Of a stretch of DNA of 64,000 nucleotides, positions 1 to 11,428 are shown piece by piece (the stretch's first letter is position 1; each line of letters starts with the position of its first letter). Below the pieces are notes generated by a model. That model was not told the DNA's origin. It did no database searches and saw nothing but the letters and a program-made list of their open reading frames with translations. The position numbers and the translations under genes were made by a program. The DNA comes from Microbacterium testaceum StLB037 (GTDB taxonomy: Bacteria > Actinomycetota > Actinomycetes > Actinomycetales > Microbacteriaceae): positions 248,001-312,000 of the forward strand of contig NZ_FNJN01000003.1 in assembly GCF_900104345.1 (NCBI RefSeq), given 5' to 3'.

Positions 1-103
1 CCGATGACGACGTGTCCGGAACGGATTCGTAGGTTCGGACAACCGATTCTGCGGCGGATTCGCCTCTTCCTAGGCTGGGGTCATCCCAAACTATGGAGGC
101 AGA

Positions 104-1312
104 GTGGCCGAGATGACGGACGTCTTCTTCGTCGACGGAATGCGCACCCCCTTCGGGCGCGCCGGCGAAAAAGGCATGTACTGGAACACCCGCGCCGACG
201 ACCTCGTGGTCAAGGCGATCATCGGGTTGATGGAACGCAACGGCGACGTGCCCAAGGACCGGATCGACGACGTGGCGATCGCCGCGACCTCGCAGACCGG
301 TGACCAGGGACTGACCCTCGGGCGCACCGCGGCGATCCTCGCGGGTCTGCCGATGACGGTGCCGGGCCTGGCGATCGAGCGCATGTGCGCGGGCGCCATG
401 ACGAGCGTCACGACGATGGGCGCCTCGATCGGCGTCGGCATGTACGACATCGCCCTCGCCGGCGGCGTCGAGCACATGGGACGCCACCCCATCGGCGGAA
501 ACGTCGACCCCAACCCGCGCTTCGTGGCCGAGAAGCTCGTCGACCCGGGCGCGCTCAACATGGGCGTCACCGCCGAACGCATCCACGACCGCTTCCCGCA
601 CCTGACGAAGGAGCGCGCCGACCGCTTCGGCGCCGCCAGCCAGCACAAGGTGCAGGCCGCCTACGAGGCGGGCAAGATCCAGCCCGACCTGGTCTCGGTC
701 GCCGTCAAGGACGCCGAGGGCGCGTGGGGTCTCGCCACGGAGGACGAGGGGCGCCGCCCCGAGACCACCGTCGAGGGCCTCGCGACGCTCAAGACGCCGT
801 TCCGCCCCCACGGGCGCGTCACGGCCGGTACGTCGTCGCCCCTCACGGACGGTGCGACCATCAGCCTGCTCGCCGGAGCCGGCGCCGTGAAGGAGTTCGG
901 CCTCGCGCCCAAGATGCGTATGGTGTCGTTCGCCTTCGCCGGCGTCGAGCCCGAGATCATGGGCATCGGCCCGATCCCCTCGACCGAGAAGGCCCTCAAG
1001 AAGGCCGGCCTCACGATCGACGACATCGGTCTGTTCGAGCTCAACGAGGCCTTCGCCATCCAGGTGATCTCGCTGCTCGACCACTTCGGCATCGCCGACG
1101 ACGACCCGCGCGTGAACCCCTGGGGTGGCGCCATCGCCCTGGGCCACCCGCTCGCGGCATCCGGAGTGCGTCTCATGATCCAGCTGGCGGCGCAGTTCGC
1201 CGAGCGACCCGACGTGCGCTACGGCCTCACCGCCATGTGCGTGGGCCTGGGTCAGGGCGGCTCGGTCATCTGGGAGAACCCGTTCTTCGACGGAAAGAAG
1301 AAGCGCACGTGA
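104..1312 (+). CDS. Thiolase family protein (acetyl-CoA C-acyltransferase)
   Basis: Thiolase of 402 residues, the usual family length, expected to cleave 3-ketoacyl-CoA in the cytoplasm as the last step of beta-oxidation. The nucleophilic Cys is Cys95 in ERMCAGA. The C-terminal catalytic pair is His348 in ALGHPLAASG and Cys379 in AMCVGLGQGG, so all three catalytic residues are present. I chose the GTG at 104, four bases after a GGAGG at 95-99; an in-frame ATG at 113 would give a protein three residues shorter. The next gene starts inside its stop codon (GTGA), so the two are translationally coupled and are probably the beta and alpha parts of one fatty-acid oxidation complex. Chain-length preference cannot be read from the sequence. 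The 103 bases upstream hold no clear promoter. Confidence 0.92.
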   Translation: MAEMTDVFFVDGMRTPFGRAGEKGMYWNTRADDLVVKAIIGLMERNGDVPKDRIDDVAIAATSQTGDQGLTLGRTAAILAGLPMTVPGLAIERMCAGAMTSVTTMGASIGVGMYDIALAGGVEHMGRHPIGGNVDPNPRFVAEKLVDPGALNMGVTAERIHDRFPHLTKERADRFGAASQHKVQAAYEAGKIQPDLVSVAVKDAEGAWGLATEDEGRRPETTVEGLATLKTPFRPHGRVTAGTSSPLTDGATISLLAGAGAVKEFGLAPKMRMVSFAFAGVEPEIMGIGPIPSTEKALKKAGLTIDDIGLFELNEAFAIQVISLLDHFGIADDDPRVNPWGGAIALGHPLAASGVRLMIQLAAQFAERPDVRYGLTAMCVGLGQGGSVIWENPFFDGKKKRT

Positions 1313-3447
1313 GCAACTACACCTCGATCGACTTCACGCCCCTCGACGCCCTCACCGGCGACGAGGTGGTGACCCACTCCCCCGTCCGCGACGTGCGTCT
1401 GCCCTCGGGCAACGTGCTCGCGCTGATCACCCTCGACAACGGTCGCGACCACACCCGGCCCAACACGCTGGGACCTGCGACCCTCGCCGAGCTCGGGCAG
1501 ACGCTCGAGACGCTCAAGAAGCGCGCCGACGCCGGCGAGATCCACGCCGTCGCGATCACCGGCAAGCAGTACATCCTGGCGGCGGGCGCCGACCTGTCCG
1601 ACGTGGCGAAGCTGCCCTCGAAAGATGTCGCGCGCCTCATCGCACAGCGCGGACACCAGGTGATCGGGTCGCTGTCGGAGCTCGGCGTCCCCTCGTTCGC
1701 GTTCGTCAACGGCCTCGCCCTCGGCGGCGGTCTCGAGATCGCGCTCAACTCGACCTATCGCACGGTCGACTCCTCCGCCGCGGCGATCGCGCTGCCCGAG
1801 GTGTTCCTCGGGATCATTCCCGGCTGGGGAGGCGCCTACCTGCTGCCGAACCTCATCGGCATCGAGAACGCGCTCGAGGTCGTCATCTCGAACCCGCTCA
1901 AGCAGAACCGCATGCTCAAGCCGCAGCAGGCCTTCGATCTCGGGATTATGGATGCCATCTTCCCGGCGGCCAGCTACCTCGAGGACTCGCTGCGGTGGGC
2001 CGATGGCGTGCTCACCGGTCGGGTGCGCGTCGAGCGCAAGAACGAGCCGGGCAAGCTCGAGCGCCTCACCAAGTGGCCCATCGCCATCAAGATGGCCCGC
2101 GGCATGCTCGAGTCGAAGATCGGCACCGTGCCCCGCTCCCCCTACGTCGCGCTCGACCTGCTCGACAAGGCGAAGGGCGGCACCAAGGCCGAGGGCTTCG
2201 CGCGCGAAGACGAGGCGCTGGCCGAGCTCATCACGGGCGACCAGTTCGCGGCATCCATGTACGCCTTCGACCTCGTGCAGAAGCGCGCCAAGCGTCCGGT
2301 CGGGGCCCCCGACAAGGCTCTCGCGAAGAAGGTCACCAAGGTCGGCGTCATCGGCGCGGGCCTCATGGCCTCGCAGTTCGCGTTGCTGTTCGTGCGCAAG
2401 CTGCGGGTGCCCGTGATCATCACCGACCTCGATCAGGGGCGGGTCGACAAGGGCGTGGCATCCATTCGAGACGAGATCGGCAAGCTGGAGGCCAAGGGCC
2501 GCCTGGACGGCGACACCGCCAACCAGCTGCGTGCGCTCGTGCACGGCACGACCGACCGGTCTGAGTTCGCCGACTGCGACTTCGTCATCGAGGCCGTGTT
2601 CGAAGAGGTGGGCGTCAAGCAGGAGGTGTTCTCGGCCATCGAGAAGATCGTCGCCGACGACGCCATCCTCGCCACGAACACCTCGTCGCTCTCGGTCGCC
2701 GAGATCGGCTCGGTGCTGCAGAACCCGGAGCGCCTGGTGGGCTTCCACTTCTTCAACCCCGTCGCGGTCATGCCGCTCATCGAGGTCGTGAAGACGGATG
2801 CCACCTCCGACGCTGCACTGTCGACGGCTTTCGTCGTCGCGAAGGGTCTCGGCAAGAACGCCGTGCTCACCGCGGACGCACCCGGCTTCGTGGTGAACCG
2901 CCTACTGGCGAAGGTCATGGGCGAAGCCGCTCGCGCGGTCTACGAGGGAACGCCGATCATGGTGGTCGAGAAGGCGTTCGCGCCCCTCGGCCTGCCGATG
3001 GGGCCGTTCCAGCTCATCGACCTCGTCGGCTGGAAGGTCGCCGCGCACGTGCAGGACACGATGGCGCACGCGTTCCCCGACCGGTTCTTCGCCTCGGAGA
3101 ACTTCCACGAGCTCGCCGCGCTCCCCGAGGTCGTCGAGAAGGACAAGGGCGGCCGCGTGACCGGCTGGACGAAGGCCGCGCAGAAGGTTCTCGTCACCGG
3201 CAAGACGCCCGTTGCGCCTGAGACGATCCTCGCCCGCGTACAGGACGGCCTCGCACAGGAGATCAAGATCATGCTCGACGAGGGCGTGGTCCCCGAGGTG
3301 CAGGACATCGACCTGTGCCTCATCCTCGGCGCCGGCTGGCCCTTCATCGATGGTGGCGCCTCGCCCTACCTCGACCGCGAGGGGGCGTCGGAGCGCGCCT
3401 TCGGCGACACGTTCCACCACCCGCCCATCCGAGGCATCGGGGCCTGA
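1309..3447 (+). CDS. Multifunctional 3-hydroxyacyl-CoA dehydrogenase / enoyl-CoA hydratase (FadB/FadJ type)
   Basis: A 712-residue fusion for two beta-oxidation steps: hydration of enoyl-CoA and NAD-dependent oxidation of 3-hydroxyacyl-CoA. The N-terminal crotonase domain (about 20-260) has the oxyanion-hole segment LALGGGLEIAL near residue 140. The NAD-binding domain starts near 345 with VGVIGAGLMA, followed around 480 by GFHFFNPVAVMP, which carries the catalytic His of the family. A C-terminal 3HCDH domain follows. The glycine loop reads GAGLMASQFA where GAGTMGxGIA is usual; it is still compatible with NAD binding. The GTG start overlaps the thiolase stop by four bases, so the pair forms an operon. 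A strong hairpin follows the stop. Confidence 0.92.
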   Translation: MSNYTSIDFTPLDALTGDEVVTHSPVRDVRLPSGNVLALITLDNGRDHTRPNTLGPATLAELGQTLETLKKRADAGEIHAVAITGKQYILAAGADLSDVAKLPSKDVARLIAQRGHQVIGSLSELGVPSFAFVNGLALGGGLEIALNSTYRTVDSSAAAIALPEVFLGIIPGWGGAYLLPNLIGIENALEVVISNPLKQNRMLKPQQAFDLGIMDAIFPAASYLEDSLRWADGVLTGRVRVERKNEPGKLERLTKWPIAIKMARGMLESKIGTVPRSPYVALDLLDKAKGGTKAEGFAREDEALAELITGDQFAASMYAFDLVQKRAKRPVGAPDKALAKKVTKVGVIGAGLMASQFALLFVRKLRVPVIITDLDQGRVDKGVASIRDEIGKLEAKGRLDGDTANQLRALVHGTTDRSEFADCDFVIEAVFEEVGVKQEVFSAIEKIVADDAILATNTSSLSVAEIGSVLQNPERLVGFHFFNPVAVMPLIEVVKTDATSDAALSTAFVVAKGLGKNAVLTADAPGFVVNRLLAKVMGEAARAVYEGTPIMVVEKAFAPLGLPMGPFQLIDLVGWKVAAHVQDTMAHAFPDRFFASENFHELAALPEVVEKDKGGRVTGWTKAAQKVLVTGKTPVAPETILARVQDGLAQEIKIMLDEGVVPEVQDIDLCLILGAGWPFIDGGASPYLDREGASERAFGDTFHHPPIRGIGA

Positions 3448-3460
3448 CCCCGGATACGAC

Positions 3461-3490
3461 AGCGGCGCCGTCCCGAGGGGCGGCGCCGTT
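3461..3490. terminator. Bidirectional terminator between the fad pair and dxs
   Basis: A GC-rich inverted repeat (AGCGGCGCCGTCCC, loop, GGGCGGCGCCGTT) lies between two convergent stop codons, 13 bases after the fad stop and 15 bases from the dxs stop. The + strand arm is followed by TGTAATT. Confidence 0.7.
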
Positions 3491-3505
3491 GTAATTCGTG
3501 CGGGT

Positions 3506-5455
3506 CTACGGGCGCGACTTCTCCCACTCCTCGATCGTGGGGATCGAGCCGGTCGGCGTCTGACGCGCCATGGGGATGCGCGTGCCCAGCACCTGGGCGA
3601 CCACGTCGTGTGCGATCTTCGAGGCCGTCAGGCCGGCATCCTCGAGAATCTGCTCGCGCGTCGCGTGGTCGATGAACTCGTCGGGGATGCCGAGCTCGTC
3701 GACGGCCGTGTCGACGCCCGCCTCGCGCAGCACCTGCCGCACGCGCGTGCCGACGCCGCCGACGCGGATGCCGTCTTCGATCGTGATCACGAGACGGTGC
3801 TCGCGCGCCAACTCGACGATCGAGGGCTGCACCGGGATCGCCCAGCGCGGGTCGATGACCGTCGCGCCGATGCCCTGCGCCTTGAGACGCTCGGCGACCT
3901 CGAGGGCGAGGTGCACCATCGGACCGATGCCGACCAGCAGCACGTCTTCGCTCGAGCCGCGGCTCAGCACATCGACGCCGTCGTGGAGGCGCTCGATCGC
4001 CTCGACGTCGTCGTTGACCTTGCCCTTGGGGTAACGCACCACGGTGGGCGCGTCTTCGACCGCGGTGGCCTCGCGGAACACCTCGCGCAGGCGCGCGGCG
4101 TCTCGCGGGGCGGCGATGCGGATGCCGGGGACCAGCTGCAGCATGGCCAGATCCCAGATGCCGTGATGACTCGGGCCGTCGGGGCCGGTGACGCCGGCGC
4201 GATCGAGCACGAACGTGACGCCGGCCTTGTGCAGGGCGACGTCCATCATGACCTGGTCGAACGCGCGGTTCATGAACGTCGCGTAGATGGCGACGACCGG
4301 GTGGAGGCCGCCGAAGGCCAGACCGGCGGCGGATGCCACGGCGTGCTGCTCCGCGATGCCGACGTCGTACACGCGCTCGGGGAATCTCTCGGCGAAGTGC
4401 TGCAGACCCGTGGGGCGGAGCATGGCCGCGGTCATCGCGATGATGTCCTGGCGCTCGGTGCCGACCCTCACGAGCTCTTCGGCGAAGATGTCGGTCCACT
4501 GCAGACCGCCGCCCGAGCCCAGGGCTTCGCCCGTGATCGGATCGATCTTGCCCACCGCGTGGAACTGGTCGGCCTCGTCGCTCATCGCCGGGGCGTAGCC
4601 GCTGCCCTTGTCGGTGATGGCATGCACGATGACCGGAGCACCGTACGACTTCGCGAGCTCGAGGGTCTCGATGAGTGACTCGAAGTCGTGGCCGTCGATG
4701 GGACCGAGGTACTTGATGTCGAGGTTGCTGTACAGCGCCTCGTTGTTGGTGAAGCGCGACAGGAAGCCGTGGGTGCCGCCGCGGACGCCGCGATACACGG
4801 CACGCGCCGCGGGGCCCAGGCGACGGAAGAGCGTGTCGGAGCCGCGGTGCAGCGTCCGGTAGGCGTCGTTGGTGCGCACGCGGTTGAGGTAGCGCGCCAT
4901 GCCCCCGATGGTCGGGGCGTAGGACCGGCCGTTGTCGTTGACGACGATCACGAGGTTGCGCTCGTTGTCGTCGCTGATGTTGTTGAGGGCCTCCCAGGTC
5001 ATGCCGCCGGTGAGGGCGCCGTCGCCCACGACGGCGATCACATGACGGTCTCGACGACCGGTGCGGCTGAACGCGCGCGACACGCCGTCCGCCCAGCTCA
5101 ACGAGCTCGACGCGTGCGAGGACTCGACGACGTCGTGCTCGCTCTCGGAACGCTGCGGGTAGCCCGCGAGGCCGCCGCGCGAGCGGAGAGCCGAGAAGTC
5201 CTGCCGACCGGTGAGCATCTTGTGCACGTAGGACTGGTGCCCGGTGTCGAAGATGATCGGGTCGGACGGTGAATCGAAGACCTTGTGCAGGGCGATCGTC
5301 AGCTCGACGACGCCGAGGTTCGGACCGAGGTGCCCGCCGGTGCGGGCGACGTTCTCGACGAGGAACGAACGGACCTCCGCGGCCAGCTGTCGTAGCTGGT
5401 CGGGGTTCAGTCCGTCGAGGTCACGGGGGCCGTGAATGCCGGGTAGGAGAGCCAT
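3506..5455 (-). CDS. dxs: 1-deoxy-D-xylulose-5-phosphate synthase
   Basis: A 649-residue thiamine-diphosphate enzyme condensing pyruvate and glyceraldehyde-3-phosphate, the entry step of the MEP isoprenoid pathway. The N-terminal domain has the HIGPNLGVVELT-type region written as HLGPNLGVVELT, and the ThDP/Mg motif VGDGALTGGM near residue 143. The middle pyrimidine-binding domain carries DVGIAEQHAV and GLHPVVAIYATF; the C-terminal transketolase domain ends near EDGIRVGGVGT. The start is the ATG in MALLPGIHGP, preceded by GAGAGGAG; a longer open frame upstream lacks a ribosome site and homologous sequence. A TAGAAT box lies upstream. Length and motifs match the family, with nothing unusual. 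Confidence 0.97.
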   Translation of the reverse strand: MALLPGIHGPRDLDGLNPDQLRQLAAEVRSFLVENVARTGGHLGPNLGVVELTIALHKVFDSPSDPIIFDTGHQSYVHKMLTGRQDFSALRSRGGLAGYPQRSESEHDVVESSHASSSLSWADGVSRAFSRTGRRDRHVIAVVGDGALTGGMTWEALNNISDDNERNLVIVVNDNGRSYAPTIGGMARYLNRVRTNDAYRTLHRGSDTLFRRLGPAARAVYRGVRGGTHGFLSRFTNNEALYSNLDIKYLGPIDGHDFESLIETLELAKSYGAPVIVHAITDKGSGYAPAMSDEADQFHAVGKIDPITGEALGSGGGLQWTDIFAEELVRVGTERQDIIAMTAAMLRPTGLQHFAERFPERVYDVGIAEQHAVASAAGLAFGGLHPVVAIYATFMNRAFDQVMMDVALHKAGVTFVLDRAGVTGPDGPSHHGIWDLAMLQLVPGIRIAAPRDAARLREVFREATAVEDAPTVVRYPKGKVNDDVEAIERLHDGVDVLSRGSSEDVLLVGIGPMVHLALEVAERLKAQGIGATVIDPRWAIPVQPSIVELAREHRLVITIEDGIRVGGVGTRVRQVLREAGVDTAVDELGIPDEFIDHATREQILEDAGLTASKIAHDVVAQVLGTRIPMARQTPTGSIPTIEEWEKSRP

Positions 5456-5501
5456 GAGACTCCTCTCGTGCGATTCGCGCGGGGGCCGCGCGTACGGGTC
5501 G

Positions 5502-5507
5502 ATTCTA
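5502..5507 (-). promoter_or_regulatory. Probable -10 box of dxs
   Basis: TAGAAT on the minus strand, about 47 bases upstream of the dxs ATG. A TTGCCG lies upstream but 22 bases away, too far for a standard -35, so only the -10 is proposed. Confidence 0.4.
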
Positions 5508-5573
5508 GTCTCCGAGGGTGCGAGAGGCCCGGCAACGGGTTGCGCGCCGGGGCCGTGTACTGTCTGCGAACGC

Positions 5574-5610
5574 GATGTGCCCCGGGAGCGCGAGGCTCCC
5601 GGGGCACATC
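5574..5610 (-). terminator. Terminator of acnA
   Basis: A perfect 16-bp inverted repeat, GATGTGCCCCGGGAGC and its complement, around a 5-base loop. It lies 11 bases downstream of the acnA stop and separates acnA from dxs. Confidence 0.8.
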
Positions 5611-5621
5611 GATGAAGCGGG

Positions 5622-8462
<2,841 letters not shown>

Positions 8463-8574
8463 GATCGTCTCCTTCGTCGGCGAATGCGCAGGCGTCAGCC
8501 CGCATTTCTCCATCTTCCCCGCGCGGAGAGGTCGATTCCAGGAAGGTCGACCTAACCGCTCGGAGCTGCGGATT

Positions 8575-8592
8575 TATCTTGATGTCAAGATA
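8575..8592. promoter_or_regulatory. 18-bp palindrome upstream of acnA, putative operator
   Basis: TATCTTGATGTCAAGATA consists of two 8-base arms around a 2-base centre. It lies about 113 bases upstream of the acnA start and just after the DUF3159 stop. On the minus strand it contains TTGACA and is directly preceded by GATAAT, so it overlaps promoter-like elements reading toward acnA. The cognate regulator is unknown to me. Confidence 0.55.
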
Positions 8593-8595
8593 TTA

Positions 8596-9351
8596 TCAGG
8601 ACTCTCGGCGAGGGTGGAGAGCCCGCACCACGAGCCACGTCACCGCCAGCATCGGGGCGAACAGCGGCAGGCCCATGACGATCTTGAGCGTGCCGAGCGC
8701 GGTCACGTCTCCCGCGAAGTACAGCGGCAGCTGCACGGCGAGTCGTGCGACGAACAGGGCGGCCCAGGCGATCGAGAGCCACGTGTAGGCGCGGCGCTTG
8801 CGCTTGTCGGCGCGCCAGCGCGTGCCCTCGCCGAGCAGATACCCGGCGGCCAGACCGATCAGCGGCCAGCCGATGAGGGCCGAGACGAGGAACGCCGTTC
8901 CGTACGCGCCGTTCGTGAAGAAGCCCAGCACGAAGTTGTCCTGCCCGCGGCCCGTCACCAGCGACAGGACGGCGGCGCCCGCGGTCGCGAGGAGTCCGCC
9001 GATCGCGGCGCTCGGGGGCGACTTGGCGATCAGACGCGCGAGGGTGAAGACGACGGCGAGCCCGACGGACACCCCGAGGCTCACCCACAGGTTGCCCTGG
9101 CGTGTCTCGGGGTCGATCGTGACGGTGAAGAGCACGACGAACGCGAGCGAGGGCAGGACGGATTCCAGGATGCCGCGCACCCCGCCCATCGCCGACCACA
9201 CGGCGGCCCCGGTCGAGGTGTGCTTCGAAGGGTCGAGCCCCGCGCGGCGCGCGGCGTTGCCGAGAGCCGCGCTGACGCTGTCCGCCGCGGACGGCGGGTC
9301 GAGGGGGACGCGGTCGTCTTCTCGCGCCGGGCGTGCGGAGTCGTCGCTCAT
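8596..9351 (-). CDS. DUF3159 family membrane protein
   Basis: A 251-residue protein with about 40 hydrophilic N-terminal residues followed by roughly six hydrophobic segments (for example LPSLAFVVLFTVTI, LWVSLGVSVGLAVVF and LFAPMLAVTWLVV). The family is conserved in actinobacteria and has no assigned function; I recognise it as DUF3159 from its topology and from its place after DUF3710. The ATG overlaps the DUF3710 stop by four bases (ATGA), making it the third gene of a dut-DUF3710-DUF3159 operon. The gene ends just before the acnA operator palindrome. A transport or envelope role would be a guess. Confidence 0.85.
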   Translation of the reverse strand: MSDDSARPAREDDRVPLDPPSAADSVSAALGNAARRAGLDPSKHTSTGAAVWSAMGGVRGILESVLPSLAFVVLFTVTIDPETRQGNLWVSLGVSVGLAVVFTLARLIAKSPPSAAIGGLLATAGAAVLSLVTGRGQDNFVLGFFTNGAYGTAFLVSALIGWPLIGLAAGYLLGEGTRWRADKRKRRAYTWLSIAWAALFVARLAVQLPLYFAGDVTALGTLKIVMGLPLFAPMLAVTWLVVRALHPRRES

Positions 9352-9983
9352 GCGGTTCCGGGGCTCGACGGCATCCGGAGGGGGATGAGGTCGCGCGGCG
9401 GCATCGGTGACGATCCGCGGACCACGACGATCGAGCGGAAGAGGTCCTCGACGGCGGCGGCTGCCTCGACGTCGCTGGTCGCGGCTCCCCCGACGACCCC
9501 GCGCAGGAACCAGCGGGGCCCGTCGACGCCCACGAAACGCGCGAGGCGCTTGGCGGCGCCGTCCGCGCCGGCCATGACGGGCACCTCGGCGAGCAGCTCG
9601 GGACCGAGCGGGCCCTCCCGCTCTTCGACGCGGCCGCCCTGCTGCTTGACCTGCTGGCGGATCTGCTCCCGCGTCTCTTCCCACAGGCCGCTCGAGCGCG
9701 GCGCGGCGAAGGGCTGCACCTGCAGGGTGGAGTCGGCGTAGTCGAGGCCCACGGCCACGATGCGCTTGGTCTGCTCCTCGACCTCCAGGCGGAGGTTCAG
9801 CCCCTCGCGCGGGAGGATCTTGATGCCACCCAGGTCGATGTAGGGGCGGACGGGGTTCGCCTCGGCCTCGTCGAACGGACCCGCGGTCTCGCGATCGGTG
9901 GGGGCGCTCTTGAGCGCCTGCACCGCTTCGTTTCCGGGCTGGTCGGCGGTGTCGGGCGTGGTCTGCGACTCGTCGTCGGTCAT
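9348..9983 (-). CDS. DUF3710 family protein
   Basis: A 211-residue soluble protein of the actinobacterial DUF3710 family, function unknown. The first 40 residues are polar and low complexity; the conserved core starts near [11 protein letters not shown] and includes [18 protein letters not shown] and a C-terminal [11 protein letters not shown]. No membrane segment or known catalytic motif is visible. It overlaps dut upstream by four bases and DUF3159 downstream by four bases, so the three proteins should be made in step. The shared operon with dUTPase is conserved in this phylum, but that alone does not define a role in nucleotide metabolism. Confidence 0.88.
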   Translation of the reverse strand: MTDDESQTTPDTADQPGNEAVQALKSAPTDRETAGPFDEAEANPVRPYIDLGGIKILPREGLNLRLEVEEQTKRIVAVGLDYADSTLQVQPFAAPRSSGLWEETREQIRQQVKQQGGRVEEREGPLGPELLAEVPVMAGADGAAKRLARFVGVDGPRWFLRGVVGGAATSDVEAAAAVEDLFRSIVVVRGSSPMPPRDLIPLRMPSSPGTA

Positions 9984-10435
9984 CGGGTGCTCCCTTGCAG
10001 AGTCTGGTATCCGCTCGATCCGAAGCCGCCTTGACCGCGCACGCTGTCGGGCAGTTCGTCGACGGGGACGAAGCGCACGGCCGGGACGGGCATCACGATG
10101 AGCTGGGCGATGCGGTCTCCGACCGCGATGTCATAGGCCTCGTCGAGGTCGGTGTTCAACAGGGCGACCTTGATCTCGCCGCGGTACCCGGCGTCGATCG
10201 TGCCGGGCGCGTTCACGATCGTGATGCCGTGTTTGGCGGCCAAGCCGCTGCGCGGCACGACGAACGCGGCGTATCCCTCGGGAAGTGCGATGCGCACACC
10301 CGTCGAGACGAGAGCGCGTCGCCCAGGCTCCAGGCGTACCGCCTCGGCGGCGGTCAGGTCGGCTCCGGCGTCGCCGGGGTGGGCGAAGACCGGAGGCTCG
10401 GATGCGACAATGAGGACGTCCACCGTTTCGGTCAC
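9980..10435 (-). CDS. dut: Deoxyuridine 5'-triphosphate nucleotidohydrolase (dUTPase)
   Basis: A 151-residue trimeric dUTPase that hydrolyses dUTP to dUMP and pyrophosphate, keeping uracil out of DNA and feeding dTMP synthesis. The conserved motifs appear in order: [35 protein letters not shown] with the catalytic Asp and Tyr, [10 protein letters not shown], and the C-terminal arm [10 protein letters not shown] that closes over the substrate. The GTG start is set by the family's N-terminus (TETVDVLI). No good ribosome site precedes it. It is divergent from DUF3093 with only 12 bases between the start codons, so its promoter must overlap that gene or it is leaderless. Confidence 0.96.
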   Translation of the reverse strand: MTETVDVLIVASEPPVFAHPGDAGADLTAAEAVRLEPGRRALVSTGVRIALPEGYAAFVVPRSGLAAKHGITIVNAPGTIDAGYRGEIKVALLNTDLDEAYDIAVGDRIAQLIVMPVPAVRFVPVDELPDSVRGQGGFGSSGYQTLQGSTR

Positions 10436-10447
10436 CCCACGAGGGTA

Positions 10448-10939
10448 ATGCAGAAGAGGGGGTGCGGCATCCGCACCGCAGCCGAGTATCGAGAGCGTCT
10501 GAGCCCGTCGCTGTGGGCGTTGGTCGCCGCAGCCGTGTGCGGCCCCATGGCGGCCGTCGTCTTCTCCCCGCTCGACACGACCTTGGCCCTTTTCATCGGG
10601 CTGCTCGTGTCGGTGGCGATCGTGACGGGCCTTCTCGCGCTCGCACCGGTCATCGAGATCCGTGACGGGGAGTTCCGAGCGGGACGGGCGCACATCCCGG
10701 TCGATCTTCTGGGCGTTCCCACCGGCGTCATCGCCGAAGAAGCGCGTACCGCCCGTGGGAGTGGTCTCGACCACCGGGCGTGGCATGTCATCCGGGGCGG
10801 GATCGACGGGATCGTCACGGTTCCCGTGATCGATCCCGATGATCCGACTCCGTCGTGGGTGGTGTCCACCCGCACGCCGGACCGCCTGGTGGCGGCGATC
10901 CAGCGCGCTCAGGTCAGGCTGCGCACTCCAGGCAGATGA
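10448..10939 (+). CDS. DUF3093 family membrane protein
   Basis: A 163-residue protein of the DUF3093 family, function unknown. The family opening [12 protein letters not shown] is followed by two membrane segments, roughly residues 21-37 and 45-66, then a soluble C-terminal domain ending ISTRTPDRL-like as [12 protein letters not shown]. The ATG at 10448 follows GAGGG with only two bases between, so initiation may be weak or leaderless. Its start lies 12 bases from the divergent dut start. Its 3' end overlaps the convergent DUF4193 gene by 26 bases. The arrangement next to dut and DUF4193 is typical of actinobacteria. Confidence 0.87.
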   Translation: MQKRGCGIRTAAEYRERLSPSLWALVAAAVCGPMAAVVFSPLDTTLALFIGLLVSVAIVTGLLALAPVIEIRDGEFRAGRAHIPVDLLGVPTGVIAEEARTARGSGLDHRAWHVIRGGIDGIVTVPVIDPDDPTPSWVVSTRTPDRLVAAIQRAQVRLRTPGR

Positions 10940-11207
10940 AGCCGGGGCCGCTCTCTTCGGCGATCTGCGAACGGTGCTTCACGAGGAAGCAGTTCATGCA
11001 GGTGAACTCGTCTTCCTGAGGGGGAAGCACGACGACATCGAGCTCGATGTCGGAAAGGTCGGCGCCGGGCAGTTCGAAGCCCGAGGGGTTATCGGCATCC
11101 TCGTTGTCGATCGACCCCGACGCCTTGTCAGGCACGCGCTCCTTGAGGGCCTCGATCGACTCGCTGTCGTCCTCGGTCTTGCGCGGTGCGTCGTAATCGG
11201 TTGCCAT
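10914..11207 (-). CDS. DUF4193 family protein with two CxxC motifs
   Basis: A 97-residue acidic actinobacterial protein of the DUF4193 family. The C-terminal part holds CMNC and CLEC, a likely four-cysteine zinc site; the N-terminal half is rich in Asp, Glu and Ser. Function is unknown; a small zinc-binding regulator is possible but unproven. The ATG at 11207 opens [10 protein letters not shown]. The last 26 bases overlap the 3' end of DUF3093 on the other strand, so the two messages are complementary at their tails. Confidence 0.88.
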   Translation of the reverse strand: MATDYDAPRKTEDDSESIEALKERVPDKASGSIDNEDADNPSGFELPGADLSDIELDVVVLPPQEDEFTCMNCFLVKHRSQIAEESGPGFICLECAA

Positions 11208-11428
11208 GCGTGCAGGTCTCTACTTCCGGTTTTCGTGGTGCTGTGCCCCATCGGGTGCCCGATCGGGCGGCCATAGTTTGCATGACCCGTCCTCGATAAG
11301 CAAATGCTCCGAGACGGGCGTGCGTGTCAGGCCTGACGGGAAACTCGCGGCGCGCCCGCGATATTCCCGGATGCGGACCGTGAGCGTGTCAGCATGAACG
11401 CTGACCGCAGATCGGAGGGGTGTTTCGT

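Noticed and set aside
385-1308. An N-terminal extension of about 308 codons to the hydratase/dehydrogenase gene through the thiolase gene
   Set aside because: The extension is an out-of-frame reading of the thiolase and is Arg/His-rich; the family N-terminus fits the GTG at 1309.
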